64,000 nt of DNA from Streptomyces melanogenes (GTDB taxonomy: Bacteria > Actinomycetota > Actinomycetes > Streptomycetales > Streptomycetaceae): positions 434,001-498,000 of the forward strand of contig NZ_BMTS01000001.1 in assembly GCF_014649795.1 (NCBI RefSeq), given 5' to 3'. The translations under genes were made by a program, and so were the position numbers. The stretch's first letter is position 1; the number at the start of each line of letters is the position of its first letter. The notes below the pieces were generated by a model, which saw only the letters and a list, made by a program, of their open reading frames with translations, searched no databases and was not told the origin of the DNA. Positions 8,483 through 16,056 of this stretch are shown piece by piece.

Positions 8483-8896
8483 TTGATACCCCCCATATCC
8501 AGACGCCCCCGACGTTTCCTGGTCGGGGCCGCCGCCCTCGGAGCCGCGCTGACCTTCGCGGCTCCCGCCCTCGCGAGCACCCAGCCCGTCGCCCCGGCCA
8601 AGTCCGCCGCCCCGGCCCACACGGCCGCGAAGGCACCGGCCCGGAGCGCGGCCTGGGTCGCCGGCACCCGCGCCTACCTGGTCATCACCGCTCCTGGTGA
8701 CACCTCGGCGGTGCGCTCGGCCGTCACCGCCAACGGCGGCACGGTCTTCTCGTACTTCGACGCGATCGGCGTCGTCGTCGCCCACTCCGCCTCCGGCACC
8801 TTCGCCGCGACGATGCGGGGTGTGAGCGGAGTCCAGCAGGTCGGCGCCACCCGCACCTCGGACGTCCCGGCCGACGCCTACAACCCGGCGCTGTGA
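8483..8896 (+). CDS. 5' half of split S8 protease gene: signal peptide and I9-type prodomain
   Basis: The best start is TTG at 8483, with GGAGGA at 8473-8478; an in-frame GTG at 8447 lacks one. A signal peptide (RRPRRFLVGAAALG... ALAS) is followed by a prodomain resembling inhibitor I9 (about residues 55-125). The frame then stops at TGA 8894-8896 right after ADAYNPAL. In homologous Streptomyces subtilases this point is followed by a linker and a short WDM-type segment before the catalytic domain. That segment is missing here and the frame is shifted, so this looks like a deletion junction. See the catalytic half at 8893-10176. Confidence 0.75.
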   Translation: MIPPISRRPRRFLVGAAALGAALTFAAPALASTQPVAPAKSAAPAHTAAKAPARSAAWVAGTRAYLVITAPGDTSAVRSAVTANGGTVFSYFDAIGVVVAHSASGTFAATMRGVSGVQQVGATRTSDVPADAYNPAL

Positions 8897-10176
8897 AGGT
8901 GGGCATCCTCGACACCGGCGTGGACGACCAGCACCAGGACCTCGCGGCCAACTTCGACGCCGCCGACTCGGTCTCCTGCGCCTACGGCAAGCCGGACACC
9001 CGCGCAGGTGCCTGGCGGGACGTGGACAGCCACGGCACGCACGTCGCGGGCACGATCGCCGCCGCCAAGAACGGCAAGGGCGTCGTCGGCGTCGCACCGG
9101 GCGTCAAGATCGCCTCGGTCCGCCTGGCCGAACCGACCTCCACGCTCTTCTACGCCGAGAACACCGTCTGCGGTCTGGTGTGGGCCGGTGACCACGGCTT
9201 CAAGGTCACCAACAACAGCTACTACACCGACCCGTGGCAGTTCAACTGCCCGGACAACGCCGACCAGGCCGCCATCATCGAGGGCGTCCGCCGCGCCCAG
9301 GAGTACGCCGAGGGCAAGGGCTCCCTCCAGGTCGCCGCCGCGGGCAACTCCAACTACGACCTGGCGAACAAGACGACCGACACCGAGAGCCCCAACGACT
9401 CGACGCCGACCACCCGCCGCATCACCAACGCCTGCCTCGACATCCCGACCGAGCTGCCGGGTGTGGTCACGGTCTCGGCGATGGGCAGCGGCAACGTGAA
9501 GGCGTCCTACTCCAACTTCGGCAACGGCGTCATCGACGTCGCGGCCCCGGGCGGCGACGGCTCCAACGGCGTCTACTCCACCCTGCCCGGTGGCAAGTAC
9601 GGCACCAAGAGCGGTACGTCGATGGCCTCGCCGCACGTCGTGGGTGTGGCCGCGCTGCTCGCGAGCGCCAACCCGGGCATCACCCCGGCGCAGCTGCGCG
9701 ACAAGCTGGCCGTGCAGGCCAACGACGTCGCCTGCCCGTCGGACAGCCGGTGCACCGGCACCACCGCCAAGAACGCGTTCTTCGGCGAGGGCCAGGTGGA
9801 CGCGCTCAAGGCGGTCGGCGCCACCGTCCCGCCGGGCACGTACTTCGAGAACACGGCCGATGTCGCCGTCGGCGACAACACCACCGTGGAGAGCCCGCTG
9901 ACGGTCACCGGCGTCAGCGGCAACGCCCCCGCCGCGCTCAAGGTGGGCGTGAACATCGTGCACACCTACATCGGTGACCTGAAGGTCGACCTCGTCGCCC
10001 CCGACGGCACCGTGTACACCCTGCACAACCACACCGGCGGCAGCGCGGACGACATCCACCAGACGTACACCGTCGACGCCTCGGCGCGGGTCGCCAACGG
10101 CACCTGGAAGCTCCGCGTGAACGACAACGCGGCCGGTGACACCGGCCGCATCGACAGCTGGAACCTCACGTTCTGA
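8893..10176 (+). CDS. 3' half of split S8 protease gene: subtilisin catalytic domain plus P-domain
   Basis: The frame opens at GTG 8893, overlapping the previous stop as GTGA, and starts directly at the catalytic Asp strand (KVGILDTGVDD). The His is in DSHGTHVAGT, the oxyanion Asn in AAAGNSNY and the Ser in GTSMASPHVVG, so the triad is intact. Residues about 320-427 form a proprotein-convertase P-domain beta sandwich ending IDSWNLTF. It has no signal peptide of its own, so if translated by coupling it would stay in the cytoplasm. It is either a pseudogene half or the product of an assembly error. Confidence 0.78.
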   Translation: MKVGILDTGVDDQHQDLAANFDAADSVSCAYGKPDTRAGAWRDVDSHGTHVAGTIAAAKNGKGVVGVAPGVKIASVRLAEPTSTLFYAENTVCGLVWAGDHGFKVTNNSYYTDPWQFNCPDNADQAAIIEGVRRAQEYAEGKGSLQVAAAGNSNYDLANKTTDTESPNDSTPTTRRITNACLDIPTELPGVVTVSAMGSGNVKASYSNFGNGVIDVAAPGGDGSNGVYSTLPGGKYGTKSGTSMASPHVVGVAALLASANPGITPAQLRDKLAVQANDVACPSDSRCTGTTAKNAFFGEGQVDALKAVGATVPPGTYFENTADVAVGDNTTVESPLTVTGVSGNAPAALKVGVNIVHTYIGDLKVDLVAPDGTVYTLHNHTGGSADDIHQTYTVDASARVANGTWKLRVNDNAAGDTGRIDSWNLTF

Positions 10177-10214
10177 AGCCTCTGAAACCTCTGAAGCCTC
10201 TGAACTGAGAAGGA

Positions 10215-10252
10215 CCCGGGCGTCCGCTCCCCGACGGGAGCGGGCGCCCGGG
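10215..10252 (+). terminator. Long GC hairpin after the S8 protease gene
   Basis: CCCGGGCGtCCGCTCCC pairs with GGGAGCGGGCGCCCGGG around a CGAC loop (17 bp with one G-T pair), 38 bases past the protease stop. Between stop and hairpin lie four tandem 9-base CTCTGAAnn units (about 10176-10208) of unknown meaning. Confidence 0.8.
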
Positions 10253-10510
10253 CGCGTTCTTCCTGCCGCCTTCGTCCGCGAGTCGCGCGTATGCCCTCGA
10301 AGCGGGAGCGCACCCCACGGGGCGAATTTCCATCCAATCGGATGATTTTTGTCAACGTTGCTCGGTAAGTGGGGAGTTACACAGCAAGGCCCCCAAGCCC
10401 GCCCCCCTGTCCCCGTCCATGCTCACGTCGCCCGACGGCCCGAAGCAGCACCCGAGCCGTCAGGGCGCGTCGGCATGTGCCGAGTTGTGCGCGACCCCCT
10501 CCGACGACAT

Positions 10511-10540
10511 CCGTAAACCCTCGTAAACCTCCGTAAACCT
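10511..10540 (+). promoter_or_regulatory. Three tandem 10-bp CGTAAACC repeats
   Basis: TCCGTAAACC, CTCGTAAACC and TCCGTAAACC follow each other with an exact 10-base period, ending 22 bases before the start codon of the EEP nuclease/phosphatase gene. One repeat per helical turn suggests an operator for a protein binding direct repeats; the units loosely resemble Pho-box repeats but the known ones have an 11-base period. The rest of the gap 10253-10510 holds a weak CATCC-AATC-GGATG hairpin followed by five T (10331-10349) and no gene that I can see. Confidence 0.45.
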
Positions 10541-10562
10541 TCCAAGAAGACAGAGGTGTTCA

Positions 10563-11381
10563 GTGATCCGTGTGTGTGCCAGGTCCGCACTGGCTCTCGT
10601 CCTCATGCTCATCTCGATGGCTGCCGCACCGACGTCCTCGGCGGCGGCCGCACGGCAGACCCTGACCGTGCTGACCTACAACATCCACCACGGCGCGGGC
10701 GCCGACGACGACCTCGCCCTGGACCGGGTGGCCCGCGTAGTGAAGGACAGCGGCGCCGACGTCATCGGCCTCCAGGAGGTCGACCGGCACTACGACGCGC
10801 GCAGCGACTTCGTCGACCAGGCGGCCTGGCTCGCCAAGCGCCTCGGCATGCACGTGGTCTACGGGGCCAACCTCAGCCTCGACCCGCCCCGGTCCGGGGC
10901 ACCCCGGCGGCAGTACGGGACCGCGATCCTGTCGCGCTTCCCGGTCACCGAGGCCCACAACACCCGGCTGCCCCGCCCGCGCGACGGTGAGCAACGCGGC
11001 CTGCTGGAGGCGGACATCAACGTGGAGGGCACGGCGGTGCGCGTCCTGACCACCCACCTGGAGCACACCTCGCAGACCGAGCGGCTCGCCCAGGCCGAGG
11101 CGATCAACGGCGTCATCGAGGACTCCAGCCGTCCCACCGTGCTGGTGGGCGACCTCAACGCCACTCCGGGCGCCCGCGAGGTCGGCGTACTGACCAGGCA
11201 TCTCGGCGACGCGTGGCGCGCGGCCGGGGAGGGCGCCGGATACACCTTCGACGCCCGCAGCCCGCACAAGCGCATCGACTACGTCCTCACCTCGTCGGGC
11301 ATCGCCGCCCGGCAGGCGGAGGTCATCGACAGCGACGCCTCCGACCACCTGCCGGTCAGCGTCGACATCACCCTTCCCTAG
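10563..11381 (+). CDS. Secreted endonuclease/exonuclease/phosphatase (EEP) family protein
   Basis: GTG at 10563 follows AGAGG. The signal peptide (MIRVCARSALALVLML... SSAAAA) covers about residues 1-29. The EEP fold is clear: TYNIHHGAG (Asn), GLQEVDRH (metal Glu), TTHLEHT (His), VGDLNATPG (Asp/Asn pair) and the C-terminal SDHLPV (Asp-His). Members are Mg-dependent phosphodiesterases, DNases or inositol/sphingolipid phosphatases; the extracellular substrate is open. Three 10-bp repeats upstream may control it. The stop codons of this gene and the convergent ATP-grasp gene overlap in CTAG. Confidence 0.85.
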   Translation: MIRVCARSALALVLMLISMAAAPTSSAAAARQTLTVLTYNIHHGAGADDDLALDRVARVVKDSGADVIGLQEVDRHYDARSDFVDQAAWLAKRLGMHVVYGANLSLDPPRSGAPRRQYGTAILSRFPVTEAHNTRLPRPRDGEQRGLLEADINVEGTAVRVLTTHLEHTSQTERLAQAEAINGVIEDSSRPTVLVGDLNATPGAREVGVLTRHLGDAWRAAGEGAGYTFDARSPHKRIDYVLTSSGIAARQAEVIDSDASDHLPVSVDITLP

Positions 11382-12277
11382 CGCTGAGCCGACACGGCCG
11401 CCACGGCGGAGACGAACCGTTCCAGTGCGCGCGGATCGTTCTGAAGGAACAGGTTCGGCTCGATGAGCTCCAGCTCCATCACCACCGGTGCCCTGCTGTC
11501 GTCCAGCGCGAGGTCCACCCGCGCGAACAGCAGGGCGCTCGGTGCCGGAACCGCCGCGAGCGCGTCCAGCGCGGTACGGATCTCCGCGCCTGTCGGCTCG
11601 TGGGGGACCAGGCCGGGGTGCGCGTCCCGGAAGTTGTCGATCACATTGGGCTCGGTCAACACGGGCTGTTTGCGGATGGCATGACTGAACGTCAGCCCGT
11701 CCCCGGTGGCGAGGAAGACCAGCGCACGTTCGCCCTCCTCCACCAGCGGGAGATAGGGCTGGACCATCGCGCTGCGGCCCTGGTCGAGCAGCATCCGGGC
11801 GTGGCGTGCGGCATCCGCGTGGCGGCCGGGCTCGTACCGCGCGGTGTCCCGGGCGCCGGCGGACACCGCGGGTTTGACCACCACGCCGGTGGGCAGGTCG
11901 AAGTCCGCCTCCTCGCACCGCCCGCCCGGGTCGATGACGCGCGTCGGCACGACGGCGACGCCGCGCCCGGCGAGCTCCGGCAGATAGCGTTTGTCGCTGT
12001 TCCAGCGCACCACCGGCAGCGGATTCCACAGCCGGGTGGCGCGCCCCGCCTTGTCGGCCCACGCGAGGAACTCGTCGAGGCGCCCCGAGTAGTCCCAGGT
12101 CGAACGGATCACCGCCAGATCGAATCCGCCCCACTCCACGCCGTCCGCGTCCCAGGCCACCGCCTCGGCGGCCAGGCCGTCGGCGCGCAGCGCGTCGACG
12201 ATCAGCCGCAGGTCCACGTCGTACGCGATACCGGCGGCGCTCGTCACGACCGCGACCCTGGCAGCACCCATGGACAT
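11378..12277 (-). CDS. ATP-grasp domain protein (RimK/DcsG-like)
   Basis: A 299-aa cytoplasmic enzyme with an N-terminal pre-ATP-grasp Rossmann half (VAVVTSAAG; IRSTWDYSGRLDEF) and an ATP-grasp half with VVKPAVSAGARDT, MVQPYLP and the metal-binding MELELIEPNLFL near the C-terminus. The closest pattern I recognise is the DcsG/RimK-like group that ligates or cyclises amino-acid derivatives with ATP; the true substrate is unknown. ATG 12277 has GAGG about 8 bases upstream. No peptide precursor or biosynthetic partner is visible nearby. Confidence 0.78.
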   Translation of the reverse strand: MSMGAARVAVVTSAAGIAYDVDLRLIVDALRADGLAAEAVAWDADGVEWGGFDLAVIRSTWDYSGRLDEFLAWADKAGRATRLWNPLPVVRWNSDKRYLPELAGRGVAVVPTRVIDPGGRCEEADFDLPTGVVVKPAVSAGARDTARYEPGRHADAARHARMLLDQGRSAMVQPYLPLVEEGERALVFLATGDGLTFSHAIRKQPVLTEPNVIDNFRDAHPGLVPHEPTGAEIRTALDALAAVPAPSALLFARVDLALDDSRAPVVMELELIEPNLFLQNDPRALERFVSAVAAVSAQR

Positions 12278-12294
12278 CCCCGTTGCCTCGCACG

Positions 12295-12345
12295 TCGGAC
12301 CGGAGCTCCACCTCGGACCGGAGCTCTTAGAACACTCTTATAGTG
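12295..12345 (+). promoter_or_regulatory. Two 14-bp direct repeats and a TATAGT promoter-like box
   Basis: TCGGACCGGAGCTC occurs identically at 12295-12308 and 12313-12326 (period 18). It is followed by TATAGT at 12339-12344 within a small CACT-CTTAT-AGTG inverted repeat. The arrangement fits a promoter with upstream activator or repressor half-sites for the glycosidase gene at 12364, but no -35 is convincing. Confidence 0.4.
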
Positions 12346-12363
12346 CACGACTATTCACGACGC

Positions 12364-14385
12364 ATGAGATCAATCTTCTCGACGCACAGGGGAACCCACG
12401 GCGGAACCCCCAGCCGGTCCCGGAGCCGCGCCGCCGCCCACGGGCTCGCCGTCAGTCTCGCCCTCGCCGCGCTCGCCGGATGCACCACGGCGGCCGGCGC
12501 CGAGATCTCCGCCGCCCGGGACGGGGACGGCGAGGTCACCGTTCCCGTCCGGGGCGGCACCGCCGTCATCGACACCGCCTCGCTCGCCGTACGGGCGCGC
12601 CCGGCGTCCGGGAGAGAGCTGGAGCTGTCCGCCCCGGCCGCGACCGACCTCGGTCGGCCGGGCCCGGTCAACAAGATCCCCGGGGGAGCCCGCTGGACGT
12701 ACCCCGCCAAGGAGTTGACCGTCGCGGCCGTCGCCGAGCGCGGGCGGCTGCGGGTGAGCATGGCCGCAGGGCGGGACGGTGAGGTGCGCTGGCCGGTCAC
12801 CGGCACCGACGCGTCCGCCACCGACCTCCAGCTGCCGCGCGGCGAGGGCCTGGACATCCCCGTCCGCGACGCGTTCTGGAGCGCTCCCGAGCGCGGACTC
12901 ACCGGCGAGCCGATGGACCTGGGCTCCGGCGCCCTCACCATGCCGATGTGGGGCTATACGTACGGCAAGCGCGGTGTCAGCTATCTCGTGCCCACCGACA
13001 TCGGCACCTCGCTGGGCTTCGCCTCCGACCAGGGCGGTCTGCGCGGCACGGCCACCCACACCTTCGACAGCGGCGACGACACCCGCGCGTACACCGTCAC
13101 CTTCGCCCTCACCGACGGCGACCCGGTCGCCCCCGCCGTCGACTACCGCGACTGGCTCTCCGAGCACGGCCGCCTCGGCAGCCTCCGCGACAAGATCAGG
13201 GCCAACCCGGCCGACGGCAAGCTGCTCGGCGCCTTCCACGCCTATCTGTGGGGCGACGCGCGGACACCCCAGGGCATGGCGGAGCTGCGCAAGCTGGGCG
13301 TGAGCCGGATGTGGCTCGGCTACGACGCCGGAACCGACCCGATGAGCGCCCAGGCCGTCAGCGCCGCCAAGAAGAACGGCTACCTCGTCGGCCCGTACGA
13401 CTCGTTCGCCAACGGGCAGGACGCCGCCACCGCCGACTCGCCGAGCTCGGCCTGGCCCGACCGCGTCTACCCCGACTACTGCGTGATCGACGCGAAGGGC
13501 AAGCCGGAGACCGGCTTCGGCAACCGGGGCTGCTACCTCAGCTCGCAGGCGTTCGAGCAGGCCGAGCCCACCAAGCACTACCTCGCCGACCGCACCCGCC
13601 AGATGGTGGCCAACGGCGCCGACAGTTACTTCCTCGACGTCGACGCGGCCGGAGACCTCTTCCGGGACCACAGCCCCCGGCACAGGATGACCAAGGCCCA
13701 GGACCGGGCCCACCGCCTGGCCCGGATGAAGCGCCTCCAGGACGGCGGGCTCGTCCTCGGCTCCGAGTCCGCCGGAGGGTGGGCCAACCAGGTCGTCGCC
13801 TTCGACCACGGGTCGGCCACCCCCGTCGGCAACGACCTGTGGGCGCTCCAGCGCAACAAGGAGGTGTGGGGCGGCTACGCCCCCGAGAAGGCGCCGAAGA
13901 CCTTCTTCAAGCCGGTCGACCTGCCCGCCGACCTCGCCCGGGAGATGTACGACCCCAAGTACCGCGTTCCGCTGTACGAGACCGCCCTGCACGGCTCACT
14001 CGTCAACGTCGAGCGCTGGGAGCTGTCCTTCGGCAAGCTGCCGCAGCAGAAGCAGACCCGCGCGCTCCTCGCGATGCTCTACAACGTCCCGCTCAACTAC
14101 GTCCTGGACGGGCCGACCCTGATGCAGGACGGGCCCGAACTGGCCGCGCTGCAGAAGTACTTCGCTCCGCTCCACGAGAAGGCGGGCACCGAGCGGCTGA
14201 CGTCCTTCCGCCGGTTGACCGCCGACCGCGCCGTGCAGCGGACCGTCTTCGGTGACGGCGTGCTGACCGTCACCGCCAACTTCGGCACCACCACGTCGCA
14301 CGGTGTGCCCGCCGGATGCGTCAGCGCGAAGCTCAAGGGCGAGGGGCAGCCGAGGCTGCTGTGCCCCGGGAAGGTGGTTCGCTGA
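12364..14385 (+). CDS. Lipoprotein glycoside hydrolase, GH101/GH129-related
   Basis: The start is uncertain: ATG 12364 or the in-frame GTG 12343; neither has a good ribosome binding site. After a basic N-terminus there is a lipobox LAALAGC near residue 48, so the enzyme is probably anchored outside the membrane. The N-terminal beta-sandwich region (about residues 60-260) precedes a TIM-barrel part with YFLDVDAAGD (likely nucleophile Asp) and LVLGSESAGGW (likely acid/base Glu). Both fit the alpha-N-acetylgalactosaminidase-related family GH129 (formerly DUF3111). The substrate would be alpha-linked N-acetylgalactosamine or a similar sugar on glycoproteins or cell walls; this is inferred. The length of about 673 aa fits. 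Confidence 0.62.
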   Translation: MRSIFSTHRGTHGGTPSRSRSRAAAHGLAVSLALAALAGCTTAAGAEISAARDGDGEVTVPVRGGTAVIDTASLAVRARPASGRELELSAPAATDLGRPGPVNKIPGGARWTYPAKELTVAAVAERGRLRVSMAAGRDGEVRWPVTGTDASATDLQLPRGEGLDIPVRDAFWSAPERGLTGEPMDLGSGALTMPMWGYTYGKRGVSYLVPTDIGTSLGFASDQGGLRGTATHTFDSGDDTRAYTVTFALTDGDPVAPAVDYRDWLSEHGRLGSLRDKIRANPADGKLLGAFHAYLWGDARTPQGMAELRKLGVSRMWLGYDAGTDPMSAQAVSAAKKNGYLVGPYDSFANGQDAATADSPSSAWPDRVYPDYCVIDAKGKPETGFGNRGCYLSSQAFEQAEPTKHYLADRTRQMVANGADSYFLDVDAAGDLFRDHSPRHRMTKAQDRAHRLARMKRLQDGGLVLGSESAGGWANQVVAFDHGSATPVGNDLWALQRNKEVWGGYAPEKAPKTFFKPVDLPADLAREMYDPKYRVPLYETALHGSLVNVERWELSFGKLPQQKQTRALLAMLYNVPLNYVLDGPTLMQDGPELAALQKYFAPLHEKAGTERLTSFRRLTADRAVQRTVFGDGVLTVTANFGTTTSHGVPAGCVSAKLKGEGQPRLLCPGKVVR

Positions 14386-14389
14386 GCCC

Positions 14390-14833
14390 TCAGCGGGCCA
14401 GTCGCAGCTCGATCCACGGTGTGTCGTCACCCGGCAGCACATACCGCTCGAACTCGACGAACCCGTGGTTCAGCGCGAACCGCAACCCCTCCACGTTGGA
14501 GGCGAGAACGACCGTCTCGATCACGTCGGCGCCCAGCGCCCTGGCGTGGTCGAGGCCCCGGGCGTAGAGCTGCTCGCCGAACCCCTGCCCGCGGTGTTCG
14601 GCGAGCACCCGCGCGATGACGGTGGCCGTGGCCGAGCCGTCCTTCGGCGGACGCACCGTCGTGCACCCCACCAGGACGTCCCCGAGGTAGGCGACCTCCA
14701 GCCGGTTGCGGTGCACGCGCTCGCGCACCTCGTCGAGCGACAGGGGAGCGGTGGGGATGATCACGTTGTGCACATGCCGCCAGTCCCGCAGCATGGCGTC
14801 ACTGTCCGGCACCTGGATACGAAGGTTGCTCAC
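14390..14833 (-). CDS. GNAT-family N-acetyltransferase
   Basis: A 147-aa acetyltransferase. The acetyl-CoA binding motif is RVLAEHRGQGFGEQLYARG, followed by the ASNVEGLRFALNHGFVEFE C-terminal motif. GTG at 14833 (VSNLRIQVPDSD) is chosen because upstream residues look non-coding. The substrate is unknown. It is convergent with the glycosidase gene, with only 4 bases between stops. Confidence 0.82.
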   Translation of the reverse strand: MSNLRIQVPDSDAMLRDWRHVHNVIIPTAPLSLDEVRERVHRNRLEVAYLGDVLVGCTTVRPPKDGSATATVIARVLAEHRGQGFGEQLYARGLDHARALGADVIETVVLASNVEGLRFALNHGFVEFERYVLPGDDTPWIELRLAR

Positions 14834-14967
14834 CGGAGCAGGAAACCCGCAGGTGGGGCGGGCCGTCAAGGGTTCACCGGGGGTCCGTCTTGACCTTCTC
14901 ACCGGTGTGAGGGTTGGAGCATGGCAGCACGTTGCCGCACCAAGTAGCAGACACGAGGTGAGAGTTG

Positions 14968-15858
14968 ATGGACAACCAGCTCTATGACTACAGCCCGATC
15001 GTCGACCGCGAGCCGATCAGCTGGCCCGGCGGGGCCAGGGTCGCCTTCTACGTAGGACTCAACGTCGAGCACTACGAGGTCGACCGCCCCTCGACGAGCA
15101 CCTTCGAGGGCACCGCGGGCCTCAAGCCCGACCCGCTGAACTACGGCTGGCGCGACTACGGGCCCCGGGTCGGCATCTGGCGCGTCATCGAGAGCCTCGA
15201 CCGGCACCGGATCCGGGCGAGCGTGCTGCTCAACTCCGACGTGGGCGCGCGCTACCCGCAGATCGTCGAAGCGGGCCTGGCCCGCGACTGGACCTGGCTC
15301 GCCCACGGCAGGAACAACTCCATCTTCCAGGCCGACATGACCGTCGAGGAGGAGCGCGCCTATCTGACCGAGGTGGTCGACACCATCGAGAAGGACACCG
15401 GGCGGCGGCCGCGCGGCTGGATGGGACCGGCGCTCACCGAGACCTTCCGCACGCCCGAGCTGCTCGCCGAGCTCGGACTCGACTACGTACTGGACTGGAC
15501 GAACGACGACCAGCCGTACCGCCTGAACGTGCCCGGAATGCTGAGCGTGCCCTACTCCGTCGAGCTCAACGACATCGGTCTGTTCGTCAGCAAGGGCCTG
15601 ACCGGGCCCGACTTCGTCCAGATCGTCAAGGACCAGCTGGACCAGCTCCACGAGGACGCGGCGGACAGCGGCCGGGTGATGGCGCTGGCCCTGCACCCCT
15701 TCGTCATCGGCCAGCCGTTCCGCCTCAAGTACCTGGACCAGGCCCTGGAGTACGTGGTCAACCACCCCGGGGTGTGGGTGACGACCAGCGACGAGATCGC
15801 CGACCGCTTCGTCAGCGGAAGTAGCCCGGAGCGGGCAGGTTCGGACGGAACGGCATGA
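14968..15858 (+). CDS. Polysaccharide deacetylase-family (PuuE/allantoinase-like) protein
   Basis: ATG at 14968 follows GAGGTGAGAG. The 296-aa protein has no signal peptide. The NodB-homology fold begins WPGGARVAFYVGLNVEHYE; SVLLNSDVGARYPQ and LAHGRNNS follow, with GWMGPALTETFRTPELL in the middle and ALHPFVIGQPFRLKYLDQ late. These match the cytoplasmic PuuE-like branch that hydrolyses C-N bonds (allantoin-like or formamide substrates) rather than chitin. The C-terminal 15 residues overlap a reverse-strand small gene and look extended relative to the family. Confidence 0.8.
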   Translation: MDNQLYDYSPIVDREPISWPGGARVAFYVGLNVEHYEVDRPSTSTFEGTAGLKPDPLNYGWRDYGPRVGIWRVIESLDRHRIRASVLLNSDVGARYPQIVEAGLARDWTWLAHGRNNSIFQADMTVEEERAYLTEVVDTIEKDTGRRPRGWMGPALTETFRTPELLAELGLDYVLDWTNDDQPYRLNVPGMLSVPYSVELNDIGLFVSKGLTGPDFVQIVKDQLDQLHEDAADSGRVMALALHPFVIGQPFRLKYLDQALEYVVNHPGVWVTTSDEIADRFVSGSSPERAGSDGTA

Positions 15859-15973
15859 TCACCCGCTCCAGGTTCCGCTGGATCTGCTCGGCCTCCCGGC
15901 GCACGTCGCCAGGGACGTCACCCCGTTCCCGTATGAGCTGGGCGTAGATTGGTACGTCACTGTCGCTGTTCAC
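15812..15973 (-). CDS. Small conserved-looking 53-aa protein
   Basis: GTG at 15973 is preceded by AGGAGGGA about 11 bases upstream and encodes 53 charged residues (VNSDSDVPIYAQLIRERGDV... ending PAPGYFR). It is an independent gene, although its frame is also open through the long gene upstream. It resembles small soluble Streptomyces proteins with a PIYAxLxxExGDV start. The 3' end overlaps the convergent deacetylase gene by 47 bases. The function is unknown; it may be co-transcribed with the HTH-membrane gene ending 84 bases upstream. Confidence 0.55.
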   Translation of the reverse strand: MNSDSDVPIYAQLIRERGDVPGDVRREAEQIQRNLERVIMPFRPNLPAPGYFR

Positions 15974-16056
15974 CGCGCGCTGTCCCTCCTGGCCGCCGGC
16001 GCGTCCCGCCGACGGCACGATTTTAGGCGGTGCGCGAGGGCGGTCGAGCACGCCGG

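Noticed and set aside
10174..10208. CRISPR-like repeats (CTCTGAAnn x4)
   Set aside because: The units are only 9 bases, tandem without spacers, and lie between a stop codon and a terminator.
11378..12277. Second graspetide ligase, because the protein is ATP-grasp
   Set aside because: It lacks the SAV_5884-type N-terminal features and no precursor-like small frame lies within several hundred bases; it fits the RimK/DcsG-like group better.
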